Origin: an uncultured Campylobacter sp.
Lineage (GTDB): Bacteria; Campylobacterota; Campylobacteria; Campylobacterales; Campylobacteraceae
Assembly (NCBI RefSeq): GCF_938002845.1
Contig: NZ_CALKZP010000025.1
Coordinates: 1 to 7,101 of the forward strand
Reading direction: 5' to 3'
DNA length: 7,101 nucleotides
This document shows positions 6,235 to 7,101 of the stretch, in pieces. The notes beneath the pieces were generated by a model. It saw nothing but the letters and a program-made list of their open reading frames with translations. It was not told the DNA's origin and made no database searches. How positions within the stretch are numbered: position 1 is the first letter of the stretch; each line of letters opens with the position of its first letter. Made by a program: the position numbers and the translations under genes.

Positions 6235-6596
6235 TTGGACACCCGCCCGGGGCAAATGACTGGGCAATATGCAAAGTCATCTCCGTTTCTAGCGCGATAA
6301 TTAGTGATATATTCGATCGCCAATTCGAATGCATCGTCATCTTCTGCTTTAATATTCCAGCCGTCGTATGTGATGATGGGCTCATCGCCGCTTAGGCGAT
6401 ATACATCCCCTCCGACGATAAGCATATCTCTATCTCTTGCGATTTTTAGCACCTCCATTACATCATCAAATCTCCAAGCGATTCCATAAATTCCGTACTC
6501 CTCCCTTAAGCGTATACCGCGCTCCAGCAGATCCTGCGGCACGATATTTACGTAATCTTCATCTATAAATGCCGCGCCATCTTCTTCAACTGACAT
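6231..6596 (-). CDS. Imm40-type immunity protein
   Basis: This 121-residue acidic cytoplasmic protein follows the Imm40 pattern: LLERGIRLREEYGIYGIAWRF (about residues 23-43), a helix (VMEVLKIARDRD), then ILGGDVY-like MLIVGGDVYRLSG (58-70), an ITYDGWNIKAEDDDAFELA block (75-93) and IEYITNYRARNGDDFAY near the end. Imm40 was defined as the immunity partner of polymorphic toxins, to which it binds and which it neutralises in the cytoplasm. The cognate toxin is not in this window. The start is the ATG at 6596, with AGGAGA (6601-6606) before it. An upstream in-frame ATG at 6611 has no such site. The gene opens the array after a broken gene and is followed by a coupled 35-aa ORF. The tail after PVI (CPGRVSK) seems longer than usual for the family. 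Confidence 0.85.
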   Translation of the reverse strand: MSVEEDGAAFIDEDYVNIVPQDLLERGIRLREEYGIYGIAWRFDDVMEVLKIARDRDMLIVGGDVYRLSGDEPIITYDGWNIKAEDDDAFELAIEYITNYRARNGDDFAYCPVICPGRVSK

Positions 6597-6622
6597 AATC
6601 TCTCCTTCCATTAAAATTTAAT

Positions 6623-6872
6623 TTATTGCAAAGACTTTTCTATATCGTTTATTAGGCGATGAAGCGTTTCGAGACGACTAGAACTCGGATTATTTTGGTT
6701 CAAAATTCTAAAATATCACTATACTTTATCGTATTTGCATCGCGCTCGTCAAAAGATGGAGGTATATATTTTTCGTTCATCTTAATGATTTTTGCGATAT
6801 AGCTCTCGCTTATACCATTTTTCGTTTTTGTGCGATATATGCGCCAAAGGGCTTTTGGTCGATATTTATCAC
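6623..6872 (-). pseudogene. Small unidentified gene broken by two single-base frameshifts
   Basis: Three frames join into one continuous protein of about 83 residues if one A is added to the A-run near 6823 and one T to the T-run near 6704. The parts are a GTG start at 6872 leading into KPFGAYIAQKRK, then GISESYIAKIIKMNEKYIPP and on to ILEF (TGA at 6700-6702), then NNPSSSRLETLHRLINDIEK to a TAA at 6623-6625. All three parts look like real protein, and both lesions are in homopolymers. The FGxYIxxKRxxGIS start recalls an XRE-type helix-turn-helix, but this is weak. The start is uncertain: the GTG has no good Shine-Dalgarno, and the frame is open upstream without an ATG. As the gene just downstream of the array promoter and before Imm40, it could be a regulator or another array member. 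Confidence 0.55.
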
Positions 6873-6892
6873 TCTTTCTGTAAATAGGTTTT

Positions 6893-6912
6893 TAACTAAC
6901 CTAATAACTAAC
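6893..6912. repeat. Two direct copies of an 8-bp TAACTAAC element
   Basis: TAACTAAC occurs at 6893-6900 and 6905-6912, separated by CTAA. The pair lies just downstream of the -10 box at 6930-6935, about where the 5' end of the array transcript would begin. It could be an operator or part of a translation leader. The meaning is unknown. Confidence 0.4.
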
Positions 6913-6929
6913 TGAATTATTTTAAAACA

Positions 6930-6938
6930 ATTATAACA
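6930..6938 (-). promoter_or_regulatory. Extended -10 promoter driving the array
   Basis: On the minus strand TGTTATAAT (6938-6930) forms a TG-extended, perfect TATAAT box, preceded by T-rich sequence (6940-6961) in place of a clear -35, as is usual for Campylobacter sigma70 promoters. Transcription would start near 6923 and run leftwards through the broken gene, Imm40 and the rest. It is separated from the tRNA-Ala by about 110 bases. No transcript evidence is available. Confidence 0.65.
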
Positions 6939-6980
6939 TAAAAAGAAACAAAAATAATCAAAAATTACTAAAAAGCCCTA

Positions 6981-6992
6981 AATACCGGTATT
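6981..6992. repeat. Perfect 12-bp palindrome between the tRNA and the array promoter
   Basis: AATACCGGTATT is identical to its own reverse complement and has no loop, so it is not a normal terminator hairpin. It could be a dimeric protein-binding site near the array promoter (the -10 box lies about 45 bases downstream in the direction of transcription), or chance. Confidence 0.3.
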
Positions 6993-7047
6993 GAAAGGAA
7001 GTAAAAGAGATTTAAAAGAAGTGATTAAAACTTAAAAATAGCTTAAA

Positions 7048-7101
7048 TGGTGGAGTTAAGCGGGATCGAACCGCCGACCTCTTGAATGCCATTCAAGCGC
7101 T
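7048..7101 (-). tRNA. tRNA-Ala (GGC anticodon), 3' part, cut by the window edge
   Basis: Read on the minus strand the sequence ends in ACTCCACCA with an encoded CCA (7048-7050). The T arm is GGCGG-TTCGATC-CCGCT, and the anticodon arm is CTTGA-ATGGCAT-TCAAG with anticodon GGC at 7088-7090. GGC reads alanine GCC/GCU codons. The D arm and 5' acceptor strand lie outside the window. tRNA genes are common integration points, but no repeat of the 3' end was found in this window. Confidence 0.9.

Noticed and set aside
6149..6385. 78-aa minus-strand ORF overlapping Imm40 in another frame
   Set aside because: The Cys-rich sequence lacks a start signal and overlaps the Imm40 frame, which matches a known family.
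7048..7101. tRNA-Ala 3' end as an attachment site with a matching repeat in the window
   Set aside because: No second copy of the tRNA 3' sequence and no integrase could be found in these 7.1 kb, so integration here is only a possibility.

Overview
The window most likely comes from a Campylobacterota chromosome, probably a Campylobacter of moderate GC such as the oral species. This rests on sequence style: frequent AAATTT/AAAATTTT words, a TG-extended -10 promoter behind T-rich tracts instead of a clear -35, and a DUF3137-type membrane protein. I cannot assign a species.

Layout. At the left edge a short plus-strand reading frame ends (3-68, tentative). Next is a minus-strand membrane gene of the DUF3137 type (277-1191) with its own near-consensus sigma70 promoter (1222-1249). 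From about 1290 to 6900 every credible gene lies on the minus strand, so transcription runs right to left. The genes are short (73-250 aa), closely spaced and unrelated to one another. In transcription order they are: an extended -10 promoter (6930-6938); a small gene broken by two frameshifts (6623-6872); an Imm40-type immunity protein (6231-6596); a coupled 35-aa ORF (6127-6234); a DUF4279 protein with a probable TTG start (5718-6107); a two-helix membrane protein broken by a TAA (5408-5611); a DUF6714-like protein (4871-5368); an acidic helical protein coupled to it (4458-4871); a 124-aa protein ending LHLGI (4035-4409); a 250-aa protein with an internal domain repeat (3242-3994); a DUF3885-like protein (2717-3193); a protein starting MAIWQ, cut short by a TAG (2206-2682); a 208-aa protein (1532-2158); and a 73-aa protein (1291-1512). 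A tRNA-Ala(GGC), partial at the right edge, precedes the array.

Interpretation. Several members (Imm40, DUF4279, and the DUF3885- and DUF6714-like proteins) belong to or resemble families found as immunity proteins of polymorphic, contact-dependent or type VI toxins. A one-strand series of small unrelated genes of this sort, with no toxin, fits a polyimmunity (orphan immunity) array, which could protect the cell against toxins of competitors. Hand counts of sample rows put the array near 35% GC and the DUF3137 gene near 45-60%, consistent with acquisition of the array next to a tRNA gene. At least three members carry apparent inactivating lesions whose flanking frames still read as good protein. 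This suggests recent decay, though sequencing error must be excluded. No toxin, integrase, IS element or CRISPR array is visible in the window.
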